Of a stretch of DNA of 64,000 bases, positions 1 through 8,508 are shown one piece after another. The notes under the pieces are model-generated. The model was given only the letters and a program-made list of their open reading frames with translations. It made no database searches and was not told the origin of the DNA. The position numbers and the translations under genes are program-made. The stretch's first letter is position 1; each line of letters opens with the position of its first letter. The DNA lies in contig NZ_PYMC01000004.1 of the NCBI RefSeq assembly GCF_003026475.1, positions 62,001 to 126,000 of the forward strand. Direction: 5' to 3'. Origin of the DNA: Photobacterium lipolyticum (GTDB taxonomy: Bacteria > Pseudomonadota > Gammaproteobacteria > Enterobacterales > Vibrionaceae).

Positions 1-576
1 GATGTTGAATGCGCTAGATTGTGGCGTGACTAAGAAGCCGTCTGCGATAAACCAATCTTTACCGTTCTGGTCGATGATGGCTTGCGCGGTATCGGTGTCC
101 ATCTTTTTCATTCGGTCGCTAGCGTTGTATTGCCAACTTTTAGCATCAACCGTGATGTTGGTGATTTCGGCAACATCTTTATATTCAAGCGTGATGTTTC
201 GAACTAACGTATTCCCAACAATACCCGGCTCATTGGGTGTTTTTGGTGTGAGTGCATGGTGGTCAATAGTTACTAGAACGCCATGCTCAGAGCTGTAACC
301 ACCTGTCCAGTTAAACTCAAAAGGGCCGTCGCTACTTTCTAGTGTGGTTGTATAAATAACCACGTCAGCACTTAGTTTTCCTCTTGTTTCTACTGACTTT
401 TCAAATACCACGTGTTCTGTCGGGATCTCATCATCAGGCTGAGGGAAATCGGCTCGATTAGGTATATTCGCGAAGATAAACTTATCTAGCTTAAAAGGCA
501 CTTCTTGAGCATTTACATCTGCCAGAAGAGATTTACCTGCTGCTGTTAAAATCTTCGTTTCCGTAGTATTTGCCAT
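1..576 (-). CDS. Phage tail fibre / tail-collar protein, C-terminus cut by window edge
   Basis: An open frame starts at ATG 576 and is still open at position 1, so at least 192 residues are present and the 3' end is outside the window. It begins MANTTETKILTAAGKSLL and has the composition of the N-terminal attachment part of P2-type tail fibres (phage tail-collar fibre family), which fixes the fibre to the baseplate. It lies five bases after the gpI-like gene, as P2 gene H follows I. The receptor-binding tip cannot be seen. The function rests on family resemblance and gene order. Confidence 0.75.
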   Translation of the reverse strand, partial: MANTTETKILTAAGKSLLADVNAQEVPFKLDKFIFANIPNRADFPQPDDEIPTEHVVFEKSVETRGKLSADVVIYTTTLESSDGPFEFNWTGGYSSEHGVLVTIDHHALTPKTPNEPGIVGNTLVRNITLEYKDVAEITNITVDAKSWQYNASDRMKKMDTDTAQAIIDQNGKDWFIADGFLVTPQSSAFNI

Positions 577-581
577 GTTTA

Positions 582-1184
582 TTAACCTTTAATCACTGCG
601 TTGTAGTACTCGCATTCCATGTTTTGCACTTTAGGTAATGCATGAACTGCAATTCTGTTTTTGATGTGTGCATTGTCGTAACTTGCCTCTAGAGACTTGT
701 TCTTTACAGCCAACGGCATTTCGACATAACTGGTGTATTGATAACGGCGACAGGTACGCCCATACTGGCGAACCACCGTGTCTAATAATTTCGGTACCTT
801 GGTTAAGTCACCGTCTCGAATTTTTAGGCTGATCACATCCCAATCGACGTTCACTAACCTTTCATCTTGGGCAATGTGCGGATAGCCGAGCTTTTCAAAC
901 ATCTCCTCCCATCCGGACACTGAGCCAGCATCACGAGAAAACCCGTAAGCATGAGCCACACGAATTCGAAACAGGTATTCGGGCTCTTGGCCTAGCTTTT
1001 CCACTCCACGCTGCCAAGCCAGAATATTGACCAATGCAATTGGGGCGGTCAGTGGGTCATGCTGTTGCAACGGCATTTCAAATGCGGCTTTCACATGTTC
1101 CCAGTAATTACGCATTGCTCGGGCGAATTTTGCTAACTCGCCTCTACCCATCCAGTAACGCAGGTTTATCTCAGGTATTTTCAA
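582..1184 (-). CDS. Phage tail protein I (baseplate, P2 gpI-like)
   Basis: 200 residues with no membrane segment. It contains a hydrophobic stretch around PIALVNILAWQRGVEKL, which resembles the gpI family (typical lengths 170-220), where the protein links baseplate wedge and tail fibre. Its start overlaps the end of the baseplate J gene by 14 bases, and it is followed at once by the tail-fibre gene; this J-I-H order is that of P2-like phages. No catalytic motif is expected or seen. The call depends more on position than on sequence motifs. Confidence 0.75.
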   Translation of the reverse strand: MKIPEINLRYWMGRGELAKFARAMRNYWEHVKAAFEMPLQQHDPLTAPIALVNILAWQRGVEKLGQEPEYLFRIRVAHAYGFSRDAGSVSGWEEMFEKLGYPHIAQDERLVNVDWDVISLKIRDGDLTKVPKLLDTVVRQYGRTCRRYQYTSYVEMPLAVKNKSLEASYDNAHIKNRIAVHALPKVQNMECEYYNAVIKG

Positions 1185-2358
1185 TGGATACCTCCAACGT
1201 TTGAATGCGTGGCACTGTTAGGTCGTTAATGATGTCGGCATTATCGAATTCGAGTGATTCAATCTGTGCAAACTGGCCGTGTAGCTCTTGGCCTAATTTG
1301 GAGAAACTAAAGCGCAATACCGGATTAGTCACCGTTGGCGAATAATCGGTGTTCTCTCGGAATGCCGCACCAATGAACTTTTCAACCGCAGCTTTTAACT
1401 GGGTACGCTCATCCATCGTAAGAGAGCGAAGCGGCCACACATGACAAACAATATTGGCCTGCGTTTCTGGCATCGCCATTACCTGCAGATCATCACCATG
1501 GCCGTGTTGCCCCTGGCTGCGAATGTAGGTGTTTAAATCGGTCAGCATTTCCGGTGATGGTTCGCCCGTATCAAGCAGAATGTAGGCGTTCGCGGTACCT
1601 GGCCCACGCGGGGCGTTATGCTCGAAATACACGTTGTCATCATTTATGCCTGCGCGACTTGTCAGCAATGAACGGTAAGCCGCATCAATGTGCCATTTAG
1701 CCACCGCGCTCCATTGGTTGCGGATACGTAAACGAAGTTCATCGTTGCTTTCCTTATCGGCCCCGGCTTCGAGTAACCACTCGGCGGGATTAGTGGCTGC
1801 AGCAATGCCCGGTAACGCTGTAGGCAAAATATGATAGTAACCTTCGCCTAGGTTATAAGCCGCACCCTCTTCTTCTGCCTCGACATCGACCGGAACCATG
1901 GTTTCGTTTTCAGGTAATGTGGTATCAGCAAGCACCCGCACACGGTAGATATTGCCGTTGATTGGTTCGGTTTGGATCCAAGTGTCTTTTGGAATGACCA
2001 ATGCCGGGCCTTTCACCGCCGCACGCTGAAAGGCGATCATACCTTTGGCCTTGGTTGCGCCCTTGCGAGTGAGCTTGCACTGCCAAGCAAGTAGGTCTAA
2101 CCATTGGTCGACGGCGGTTGCCACAAACATGTTTGGCAGAACGTAGCCCACCAATAGCGTCATGATGAGCCACAAGGTGACTTTCACCACTGCCGATTCA
2201 ATCAAGCGCCAAAACGGGGAGAAAGGCGAATCATTAGAGATAATGCACTCTTCCTTTTCCATCTCCTCTTTCAGCACTTTTTTCCAACTGGCTGTATCGG
2301 TAGGAATACCGGATTGCTTTACCAGCTCGACGTAATCTGGCTTAGGAATATCAGACAT
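1171..2358 (-). CDS. Baseplate wedge protein J
   Basis: 395 residues. The middle carries the baseplate_J pattern: a repeat-rich beta region followed by ADKESNDELRLRIRN, the helical signature of P2 gpJ and Mu gp47. The protein builds the wedge that surrounds the baseplate hub of a contractile tail. A hydrophobic stretch near residues 55-80 belongs to the first helical part and is probably not a true membrane segment. The gene overlaps its neighbours on both sides (8 bases with the W-like gene, 14 with I), which indicates translational coupling in the leftward late operon. Confidence 0.88.
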   Translation of the reverse strand: MSDIPKPDYVELVKQSGIPTDTASWKKVLKEEMEKEECIISNDSPFSPFWRLIESAVVKVTLWLIMTLLVGYVLPNMFVATAVDQWLDLLAWQCKLTRKGATKAKGMIAFQRAAVKGPALVIPKDTWIQTEPINGNIYRVRVLADTTLPENETMVPVDVEAEEEGAAYNLGEGYYHILPTALPGIAAATNPAEWLLEAGADKESNDELRLRIRNQWSAVAKWHIDAAYRSLLTSRAGINDDNVYFEHNAPRGPGTANAYILLDTGEPSPEMLTDLNTYIRSQGQHGHGDDLQVMAMPETQANIVCHVWPLRSLTMDERTQLKAAVEKFIGAAFRENTDYSPTVTNPVLRFSFSKLGQELHGQFAQIESLEFDNADIINDLTVPRIQTLEVSIENT

Positions 2359-2683
2359 TGGTTATCTCCGTCGTTACATCGCCAAAGTCTGCAGTCGTGG
2401 CGAAAACATAAATCGTGCCTTCTGTTGGTTCTTCTAATCGCACTGTGCCAGGTACCAAACGAACGTCTTCTTCAACCAACAGTTCCAACTTGGTGCGAAT
2501 ATCCGCTTTCTTTGATGGACTGCGTTCTGCGATAAGCTCAACCGCCAAATTGCTTTCAATGATGGCGTGTTTTATGTCTTGGGCGATCACGGCTCGGTCT
2601 TGAATCAATACTGGGTTGCGGCCTGCATCGAGCACCACATCACCCTTTTCGATCAGCAAATCCTGATACTTATAATCCGCCAT
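2351..2683 (-). CDS. Baseplate W-like protein (DUF2590 type)
   Basis: 110 residues. It resembles the DUF2590/gp25-like small baseplate proteins: a leading DLLIEKGDVVLDAGRNP beta hairpin, a helix containing DIKHAIIES, and a conserved acidic end. In P2 the corresponding W protein sits directly before J, as here. The start codon overlaps the last base of the tape-measure gene. It is probably a structural wedge component with no enzymatic role. The exact family is a judgement from pattern and position. Confidence 0.75.
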   Translation of the reverse strand: MADYKYQDLLIEKGDVVLDAGRNPVLIQDRAVIAQDIKHAIIESNLAVELIAERSPSKKADIRTKLELLVEEDVRLVPGTVRLEEPTEGTIYVFATTADFGDVTTEITNV

Positions 2684-4566
2684 CAGCCTGCCGCCATTTC
2701 TAATTCACTCGCCATGTCTTGCGGGCTGCTCATGTAGGTTGGATAAATCGCCACGCCGCCGTAATTGGTTGAACTGGTTTGATAGTTGGCGATGCTCTTG
2801 GCCGCGCCACCTGGCTGAATTTGTGCGTAAGGTTTTGCGCTTTGGACTGACTTGGATTTCACTTGAATAAATTCATCATCACCGCCGAAACCTGGTAGCC
2901 AATCTGCAACACCTCTCACGGTTTCAAGAACACTCCCAAAGCCATCGCTTATCCAACCGAATAGGTTAGCGAATACCGCCGTCACCTCATCGACAATGGC
3001 AAACAAGCCACTAAAGCCGCTGGTATCTGAAAACCCACTCATTACCCACTGCCAACCACCACGAATCACTTCAAACAACATGCGAATTGGAGCTGAAAGC
3101 AGAGTTAGAGCCTGAAACCAAGTGATGTCACCAAACGAGGCTTTCAGATCATCCCAGTAATAAATCAGTGCACTGACGGCTGCTATTGCGGCAATCACTG
3201 CGCCCACGATCAAAATGATTGGGTTAGCCGCTATCGCAATATTGGCGGCAAGCATCACAACACGTAGCCCCGCCATACCTTTGGTCAATAATAAGTTCAC
3301 ACCTGTGAACATCTTCATGGTGAGCATGTAAGTCGCCATTGCTTGCTTACCAACGCCCATCATCAAGGTAAATGCGCCCCCTGCTGCTGCCGCGCCTAAA
3401 ATTGCCATGCCAGCAAAGCCAATGTATTTGGTTAGATTCGGGAACATCTCTGTCCACTTAATTATCTCTATTCCACCATCGGCCAAGCTTGAAATTACAG
3501 GTAAGAGAGAAGGCAGTAACGCCGCACCAAAGGCGGTTCGAACAGCAAACACGCCTTGTTCGAGTCGTTCCCATTGGTCGGTCATTGAACCTGCCATTTG
3601 TTCTGCAACATCGAGTCCATTCACTTTGCCAAGTTCATTAATTGAACTGGCAAGCCCATCAGTGTTTTGCATCAACAACTGGATCATGGCCGTTGCTTCT
3701 TGGGTACCGAAGGCTTTGCTCAACTCTGCCGATTCAGCCACAGAAATCGTGTCACCATAACGGCCTTTGATTTGATTCAGGATGTCGACCATTGGCAGCA
3801 TCTGCCCTTGGGCGTTTGTGAACTGCATGTTCAAGGCTTCTTGCGCTTTGGCAGTACCCGCTAAGAACGCGCGATATTTGGTACCCGCTTCACTGCCACT
3901 CATGGTGGATTGCAACGTACCCAGAATCGCCATTTGCTCAGTCATGCCCACACCGACAGAGGTTGCCGCAGCACCTACCGAAGTAAATGCCGATGACATT
4001 CCATCACCCGTAGTCTTAAACATCTGAACCGCTTTCGCAGTTTGACCACCCAACACATTTACCCAATCCGCCTTGCCCATTTCGTTCGCTGAGTTTTGGA
4101 AAATGCCATACATGGTGCCGACGTAATTGGTAATGGTTGACGTATCCGCTTTGGTCGCTGCTGCAAGCACACCCGAAGCGCGGGTAAACTCTGAAAGCTC
4201 ATTGCCTCCTAAGCCAGAAATAGCAGACTGAATATCATAAGAAGCAGCCACAAAATCAGTGGCCGATTTTCCATATTCAACCGAAAACTTCATTGCTGTT
4301 TGGGCAAGGGTTTTCAACTGGTCGTCGGCAACGCCAAGTGATTTCACTTCACCTAGCTTTCGGTCCATTTCAATCGCTGGCATCAAGGCTTGTTGTAATG
4401 CGAAACCTGCACCCACCATGCCTGCCGCACCTGCCATCATGGTATGAGTACCTTGACGATAGGCGTTGGTGACATCATTCAAATGACGTTGAATATTACC
4501 CAGAGGTTTTGAAATCTGGTCAATCAATCCAATTTGAAATCTGAGTGCTTCTGGTAACATCAACAA
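2683..4566 (-). CDS. Phage tail tape measure protein
   Basis: 627 residues. The N-terminal 350 residues are helical with the conserved tape-measure core (AGMVGAGFALQQA, later TKYRAFLAG and AFGTQEATAMIQLL). Residues of about 380-480 hold several hydrophobic segments, and the tail is glycine/serine-rich. Such proteins set tail length and pass into the host membrane during DNA injection. The length fits a short-to-medium contractile tail (P2 gpT is about 815 residues). It follows the frameshifting chaperone gene, the order seen in nearly all long-tailed phages. Confidence 0.92.
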   Translation of the reverse strand: MLMLPEALRFQIGLIDQISKPLGNIQRHLNDVTNAYRQGTHTMMAGAAGMVGAGFALQQALMPAIEMDRKLGEVKSLGVADDQLKTLAQTAMKFSVEYGKSATDFVAASYDIQSAISGLGGNELSEFTRASGVLAAATKADTSTITNYVGTMYGIFQNSANEMGKADWVNVLGGQTAKAVQMFKTTGDGMSSAFTSVGAAATSVGVGMTEQMAILGTLQSTMSGSEAGTKYRAFLAGTAKAQEALNMQFTNAQGQMLPMVDILNQIKGRYGDTISVAESAELSKAFGTQEATAMIQLLMQNTDGLASSINELGKVNGLDVAEQMAGSMTDQWERLEQGVFAVRTAFGAALLPSLLPVISSLADGGIEIIKWTEMFPNLTKYIGFAGMAILGAAAAGGAFTLMMGVGKQAMATYMLTMKMFTGVNLLLTKGMAGLRVVMLAANIAIAANPIILIVGAVIAAIAAVSALIYYWDDLKASFGDITWFQALTLLSAPIRMLFEVIRGGWQWVMSGFSDTSGFSGLFAIVDEVTAVFANLFGWISDGFGSVLETVRGVADWLPGFGGDDEFIQVKSKSVQSAKPYAQIQPGGAAKSIANYQTSSTNYGGVAIYPTYMSSPQDMASELEMAAG

Positions 4567-4586
4567 TTCTCTATGGGTTAGTTAGC

Positions 4587-5035
4587 TTATCCACCGAAAG
4601 CCTTGGCTACGCCGCACGCGGTGACGGCTTGCATGTTTTCCCAATGTTTTTTCTCTAACCAAATCGCGTAAGCAAGGTTCTGATCAGTATCCGGTTCATT
4701 GGGTAGCCACTTTCGCCGCCACGCATACATTTGTTGCCTATCGCTGCTGTCAATGGCAGCGACAAGCCCATCTATTTTTTTACTGAGATAGAAAGCTTAG
4801 GTGTGTACTCTTTAAGAACTGCGCCATAAATCTGCGTGGCTGCGCCTGCGTTCGCTTTGGTGATGTCGCGAAGTGCGTCTTTTGAACCTTCGCTGACACA
4901 GCTCATCAAGAAGTTGTGAGACGCACTACTTATATCGCCTTGCATAATGGTGTTTTGCGCTTCGTCGTATTCGGCTGGCGTTGGGTTGAATTCAAGTTCT
5001 ACTTCGCCAATGGTTAAAACAATTGCTTTTGTCAT
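4587..5035 (-). CDS. Tail assembly chaperone, -1 frameshift extended form (E+E' type)
   Basis: Reading the 87-residue upstream frame from ATG 5035 to the slippery heptamer at 4775-4781 and then shifting back one base gives a 149-residue product that ends at the TAA at 4587-4589. The 62-residue extension (IDGLVAAIDSSDRQQ onwards, with MYAWRRKWLPNEP) has ordinary coding character and no good start codon of its own. Tail chaperones with such frameshifts (P2 E/E', lambda G/GT) coat the tape measure during tail assembly. The short form ends at the stop directly after the slip site. The frameshift is inferred from sequence; its efficiency is unknown. Confidence 0.7.
4772..5035 (-). CDS. Tail assembly chaperone, short form (gpE-like)
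   Basis: 87 residues, beginning MTKAIVLTIGEVELEFNPT. This is the unshifted product of the tail assembly chaperone gene. It ends ...SVKK followed directly by TAG, and the lysine codons form the slippery run. The gene overlaps the last codon of the upstream small membrane-protein gene and is followed by the extension frame and then the tape measure. Family and role are inferred from the position, size and frameshift layout that P2-like phages share. Confidence 0.8.
   Translation of the reverse strand: MTKAIVLTIGEVELEFNPTPAEYDEAQNTIMQGDISSASHNFLMSCVSEGSKDALRDITKANAGAATQIYGAVLKEYTPKLSISVKK
4775..4781 (-). promoter_or_regulatory. Programmed -1 ribosomal frameshift site (A AAA AAA)
   Basis: On the minus strand seven consecutive A residues are read as GTA AAA AAA TAG in the zero frame. 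A AAA AAA is a canonical bacterial X XXY YYZ slip heptamer. A one-base backward shift continues with ATA GAT GGG into a 62-codon open frame. The zero-frame stop directly after the heptamer would favour pausing. No downstream pseudoknot was modelled. Confidence 0.7.
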
Positions 5036-5271
5036 GCTGCATCTCTCTGTTTAAGCATTTCAATCATTCTGCTAAAGCCCGTTTCAATCTGGCGCTCTAC
5101 ACGCTCAGCCAGGTCTTTAACTTCATCTTTGGTGGCGTAATACTGCGCCACATGAGTTTTGTAGTCCGAAAGCTCTTTGGACAATTTGAATAAGTAGCCA
5201 ATCAGGGCACTGACTAACAAGCTAAGAAATGTTGCCAGAGCCACTAAAGCGTTTAGCCAACTTGGATCCAT
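5032..5271 (-). CDS. Small membrane-anchored coiled-coil phage protein (possible spanin or holin accessory)
   Basis: 79 residues. One membrane segment lies near residues 8-28 (ALVALATFLSLLVSALIGYL), followed by a charged helical tail (KDEVKDLAERVERQIETGF). This is the topology of an inner-membrane spanin-like or holin-associated protein. It sits between the hydrophobic 76-aa gene (next to the endolysin) and the tail chaperone gene, overlapping the latter by 4 bases. A lysis role is inferred from the neighbours. No family was recognised with certainty. Confidence 0.6.
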   Translation of the reverse strand: MDPSWLNALVALATFLSLLVSALIGYLFKLSKELSDYKTHVAQYYATKDEVKDLAERVERQIETGFSRMIEMLKQRDAA

Positions 5272-5273
5272 AG

Positions 5274-5504
5274 CTATTCCTTCTGTGGGATTTCCTTCAA
5301 TCGCTTGCCTTGAAGTGACGAGACCACATCATCAACGGTTTCTTGAACAACATCATTGGTGGTTAAGCCTTTGAGGGTTTCCAATCCCCACACCACAGCG
5401 CGAGATGCAAAACGCTCAAGAATAATTTTCCAACCGATTTGAAAGAACAGGCCTTTCAATACTTCCCATAATGTCTTGCCGATAATTCCAGTTAAAAAGC
5501 TCAT
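5274..5504 (-). CDS. Small amphipathic protein next to endolysin, putative holin
   Basis: 76 residues with an N-terminal hydrophobic region (about residues 5-45: FLTGIIGKTLWEVLKGLFF, then IGWKIILERF) and a polar C-terminus ending in KEIPQKE. Its start overlaps the end of the endolysin gene by 4 bases. Holins and their partners in P2/HP1-like phages occupy this place in the lysis cassette. The hydrophobic segments are shorter than in typical holins, so another membrane role is possible. Confidence 0.55.
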   Translation of the reverse strand: MSFLTGIIGKTLWEVLKGLFFQIGWKIILERFASRAVVWGLETLKGLTTNDVVQETVDDVVSSLQGKRLKEIPQKE

Positions 5505-6013
5505 GTCTCATCTCCAACCATGAATTTGTAAGCATTTAGGTAATCCGCCTCGGTGGCTTTACCTGCGTGAGTGTTCCAATACTTTTTGGCGTACCGCGCT
5601 AACCCTTCGAGATCATCTGCTTTTGGCAGTGCTTCTGGGAATCGAATCAAGTTCAACCGAGCGGTAGCCACCGCGAACTGGGGCGAAATCACCATATAAT
5701 CGGCATCGTTTTTACCAATGGGCTCTGCGCTAATTGGTGCAAACATAGATAAAGCATCCAACAGGTGAGGTCGCGTTTTACCTAGCCATTCAATCAACCA
5801 CCCGAAAGTAGCCGGTTCCATTTGGGTAAATCCAAGAGCAGGGCCACGAACCTGTTTTGAATAGGTCAATTTTCCAGACTCATGAGCCACAATCATCAAA
5901 ATTAGATTGATAGCGGCTTGCGTGTTCATCTTGCCGTGTCCACCTGTCGCCATATCTAAATGGTCAAGAACAGGCTTAATCACATGCTCTACAAAGAGCT
6001 TTCCTAGTTTCAT
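5501..6013 (-). CDS. Phage endolysin (lysozyme/transglycosylase-like)
   Basis: 170 residues from ATG 6013; a longer upstream extension overlaps the zinc-finger gene and looks non-coding. The motif MIVAHESGKL supplies a likely catalytic glutamate (HES), and GPALGFTQMEPATF resembles the substrate-cleft GxxQ segment of goose-type and transglycosylase-like lysozymes. It would cut peptidoglycan at lysis. The ATGA overlap with the upstream TraR-like gene and the overlap with the putative holin gene show a compact lysis block. There is no signal peptide, so release needs a holin. Confidence 0.78.
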   Translation of the reverse strand: MKLGKLFVEHVIKPVLDHLDMATGGHGKMNTQAAINLILMIVAHESGKLTYSKQVRGPALGFTQMEPATFGWLIEWLGKTRPHLLDALSMFAPISAEPIGKNDADYMVISPQFAVATARLNLIRFPEALPKADDLEGLARYAKKYWNTHAGKATEADYLNAYKFMVGDET

Positions 6014-6228
6014 CGCTTCATTCGCTCCATGTCGCTTTGGCACTGGGTGCAGTGTTGACACCCTGGTACTTTTTGGCGGCGTTCTTCGGGTATCGGGTCG
6101 CCACATTCGCCGCATTCCTGTGCGCTTTCCCATTGTTCAGCTCGGTGGGCCCTTGCCCGTTGGTTGGCAATCGCCATTTCAGTGAATTGGGCTTCGAAAC
6201 GGCAGCCTTGGTCGATAACATCAGTCAT
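6010..6228 (-). CDS. TraR/DksA-type zinc-finger protein
   Basis: 72 residues from ATG 6228. An N-terminal helix is followed by the four-cysteine zinc finger CGECGDPIPEERRQ...CQHCTQCQ that defines the TraR/DksA family. Short phage and plasmid TraR homologues bind the RNA polymerase secondary channel and mimic ppGpp/DksA. P2-like phages (P2 orf82, 186 equivalents) carry one inside the tail/lysis operon, as here. Its stop overlaps the endolysin start (ATGA). Confidence 0.88.
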   Translation of the reverse strand: MTDVIDQGCRFEAQFTEMAIANQRARAHRAEQWESAQECGECGDPIPEERRQKVPGCQHCTQCQSDMERMKR

Positions 6229-6237
6229 CAAGCCCCC

Positions 6238-6693
6238 TTATTGCACCAAGTCTTCGGTTTCATCTGGGCGCAGGTATGGCGTTCCGTTGATGTTCACAAA
6301 GTCCGGGCTTGTTACTTCAAAAGGCAGTTTATGAACCAGAGCACTGCCGCCATTAGAATCCGCATCAAGCAAATCTGAGATTTTGATTCGGCAACCAAAG
6401 GCTTCAATCTTCAGCTCGTCTTTATCGATTTTGCCGTAGAACAGCGCATCAAATTCCGGCATACCACGCCACGAACCGGCTTGTTTTGCTGCCTTGCTCA
6501 ATTGGTTAAATTGCGCGGTAGTCAGTTCCATTTCACCACTGGCTTCCACATCGCCATCAACCCAACCATCTGGTACACCCGATGTTTTATTGACAGCAGA
6601 GTTATCCGTAATTGAAAGGGTGACTTTCTGAGCCTTCAGCTTGTAGTCGCCCATTGAAAAGTGCATGTTCTTGCCAGAAATACGCATGCTCAT
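6238..6693 (-). CDS. Phage tail tube protein (gpFII-like)
   Basis: 151 residues with no membrane segments. It starts MSMRISGKNMHFSMGDYKLKA and shows the alternating beta pattern with DITDNSAVNKTSGVPDGWVDG typical of HP1/K139-type tube proteins. It would polymerise as the inner tube inside the contractile sheath. It lies 3 bases after the sheath gene, the sheath-tube order that contractile phages keep. The size fits the family (about 140-170). Confidence 0.8.
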   Translation of the reverse strand: MSMRISGKNMHFSMGDYKLKAQKVTLSITDNSAVNKTSGVPDGWVDGDVEASGEMELTTAQFNQLSKAAKQAGSWRGMPEFDALFYGKIDKDELKIEAFGCRIKISDLLDADSNGGSALVHKLPFEVTSPDFVNINGTPYLRPDETEDLVQ

Positions 6694-6696
6694 AAA

Positions 6697-7836
6697 TTAG
6701 CCCTCCGCATCGGCTGGGTTAGAAAGGTCTAGCGCAATGTTGACCCCGATATGTTTCGGGCAGTTATGTGGCTGAACCATTAGCCCGATCACTACCTTGG
6801 TTTTGGTTATCCATTGAATGGTCACATCTTCATCGCGCGGTGACATAATTTCACCAGGGAAGGTAATGCCGCCAATTTCCGTGGTTTTCGACATGATCTT
6901 CATGTCTTTGCGGAAATATGAGCGGTTTAGCTCAATGCTAGGAGGCGTGGTGTTCAGGATCCGGTCACCAATTCGGCGAAGCGCTTTAACACGAACACGG
7001 CGATTTAGCTTGTGAACCGGGCGAACATATTCAAGGTATTGATAATCACCACCCTTGGTTTCTAGCGTGGTCGCATCAGACCAATACACACCTTCAAAAT
7101 CGGCATACCACTGCGGCACCGAATGACGGGCATCGGCCAATACTGTGATAGTGCTCATTTCGAGTGGCTTTCCTGCGCTATCGACTGGCATTTCGCCAAG
7201 GCCTAACGCACTGCCTGTTGCCACACGCATTGGCGTATCAGCTACCGTTACCGCCCGATCACAAAGTCGGCCACCAAGTACACCCACGTTGTTGCCATTA
7301 AGCTGGGGAACCGGTACGACCATGTTTGCCGCGACATCTTTCACCAGGCTCAGCATCATGGCTTCGTATTCAGACCAGGTTTGGTTCAGGGCTTCAGGTT
7401 CAGCCGACACGCTGATACCCGGACAAGCTGCAAGGAAGAACACCCAACGCCCAAGCTTACTGGTTAGCTCGGTGGCTTTGGCTTGCATTGCAGTGAACTC
7501 AGCTTTGTCTGTGCTGATGTCTACAATACAAATGCCTTCAAACGAGTCAGTTTGGTTGGCAATATCTACCGCTTCTTGCCAAGTAGCATCTGCAGCCAAG
7601 CCGAAGATGGCACCCGTCCAGTTTTGTTTGCCATTGAGCTGCGCGGCTTTGACGTTCGCGCCTAGCGCATCATCGGCAACCACTTCATCTAAGTTGGTCA
7701 TGTTATTGATGCGCGTGACTTTGCCTTGCAGTTCGGCTTTATCGGTGCGCCCGATATAGAGCAAATGGCGTTCGATTTCTGGAACCCCGCCTTGCCCTAA
7801 ATTGAGGTTATTTACCTCTACCTTTCCGGTTGCCAT
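6697..7836 (-). CDS. Phage tail sheath protein (gpFI-like)
   Basis: 379 residues. The second half contains VYWSDATTLETKGGDYQYLEY and VRVKALRRIGDRILNTTP, typical of myophage sheath subunits of the HP1/K139 branch (P2 FI is 396). The subunits form the contractile outer tail that drives the tube through the cell envelope. It is followed at 3 bases by the tube gene. A 204-codon frame on the opposite strand inside it is a shadow. Confidence 0.9.
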   Translation of the reverse strand: MATGKVEVNNLNLGQGGVPEIERHLLYIGRTDKAELQGKVTRINNMTNLDEVVADDALGANVKAAQLNGKQNWTGAIFGLAADATWQEAVDIANQTDSFEGICIVDISTDKAEFTAMQAKATELTSKLGRWVFFLAACPGISVSAEPEALNQTWSEYEAMMLSLVKDVAANMVVPVPQLNGNNVGVLGGRLCDRAVTVADTPMRVATGSALGLGEMPVDSAGKPLEMSTITVLADARHSVPQWYADFEGVYWSDATTLETKGGDYQYLEYVRPVHKLNRRVRVKALRRIGDRILNTTPPSIELNRSYFRKDMKIMSKTTEIGGITFPGEIMSPRDEDVTIQWITKTKVVIGLMVQPHNCPKHIGVNIALDLSNPADAEG

Positions 7837-7851
7837 TGATTATTTCCTCGC

Positions 7852-8508
7852 TTATGTTCGCGTCTTGGCCTGCTCAATGATTTTTATGAGTTGGCGGGTT
7901 ACTTCACGGTCGTTGCTGCCTAAAATCTGGCGCTCTGCTAAGGGAATATCCCAAGCGTTCTTTGACGGTTCGCCCTTCATGATTCGAATCATCAAACCAG
8001 CCTTACCTTTGTTGATGTTTTCCATGATCCATTTGAGGCTCGGCTTCTTTGTTCCCTTCCCTTTTTTCCTTTTTACTTCAAGCCCAAGCTCTCTCAGCTT
8101 TCGTGCTTGGGACTTAGTGCAAGGCTCTTTTGGGTCAGGCGTTCCATATTTCTTTTGCATCTCGCGAGCAGTCACTTTTTGGGCTTGCCCAATGTGGTGC
8201 CTTGCTGCAATTTTGGCGGTGAGTTTGTTACTCCACGTTAGGTCTAACGTGTTGGAATTTCTTACATAGGGCTCTAACCCCTTCGCCATACGACGCATGA
8301 CCTTGCCGCGCTTCTTACCTTTCCGACCTTCCAGCGCCCTGCTGTGAATGTCTTTTTGCTGCTGAATACGCTTGCGTGTATTGGCTTTTTCCCAACGGCC
8401 AAGGGTTTTTAATATCCAAAACCGTTTCTTTGGTGGCAGGGCCAACATGGCAAGCTTTTCTTGCATGTTGAGCTGGTCACGTTTGTTGACCTTAATTTGC
8501 GGTTTCAT
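7852..8508 (-). CDS. Tail completion protein S-like (phage virion morphogenesis family)
   Basis: 218 residues from ATG 8508; the frame opens 10 codons earlier but that start lies deep in the preceding gene. It is very basic, with the phage virion morphogenesis layout: a K/R-rich N-terminus (PKKRFWILKTLGRWEK), then RVIQ/ARHHIGQAQK-type central motifs. P2 gpS completes the tail terminus. It overlaps the gpR-like gene by 17 bases and precedes the sheath gene. The assignment comes from gene order and the basic helical composition. Confidence 0.72.
   Translation of the reverse strand: MKPQIKVNKRDQLNMQEKLAMLALPPKKRFWILKTLGRWEKANTRKRIQQQKDIHSRALEGRKGKKRGKVMRRMAKGLEPYVRNSNTLDLTWSNKLTAKIAARHHIGQAQKVTAREMQKKYGTPDPKEPCTKSQARKLRELGLEVKRKKGKGTKKPSLKWIMENINKGKAGLMIRIMKGEPSKNAWDIPLAERQILGSNDREVTRQLIKIIEQAKTRT

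Noticed and set aside
7145-7759. 204-codon frame on the plus strand
   Set aside because: It lies entirely opposite the tail sheath gene, whose family and operon position are clear; composition is that of a mirror frame.
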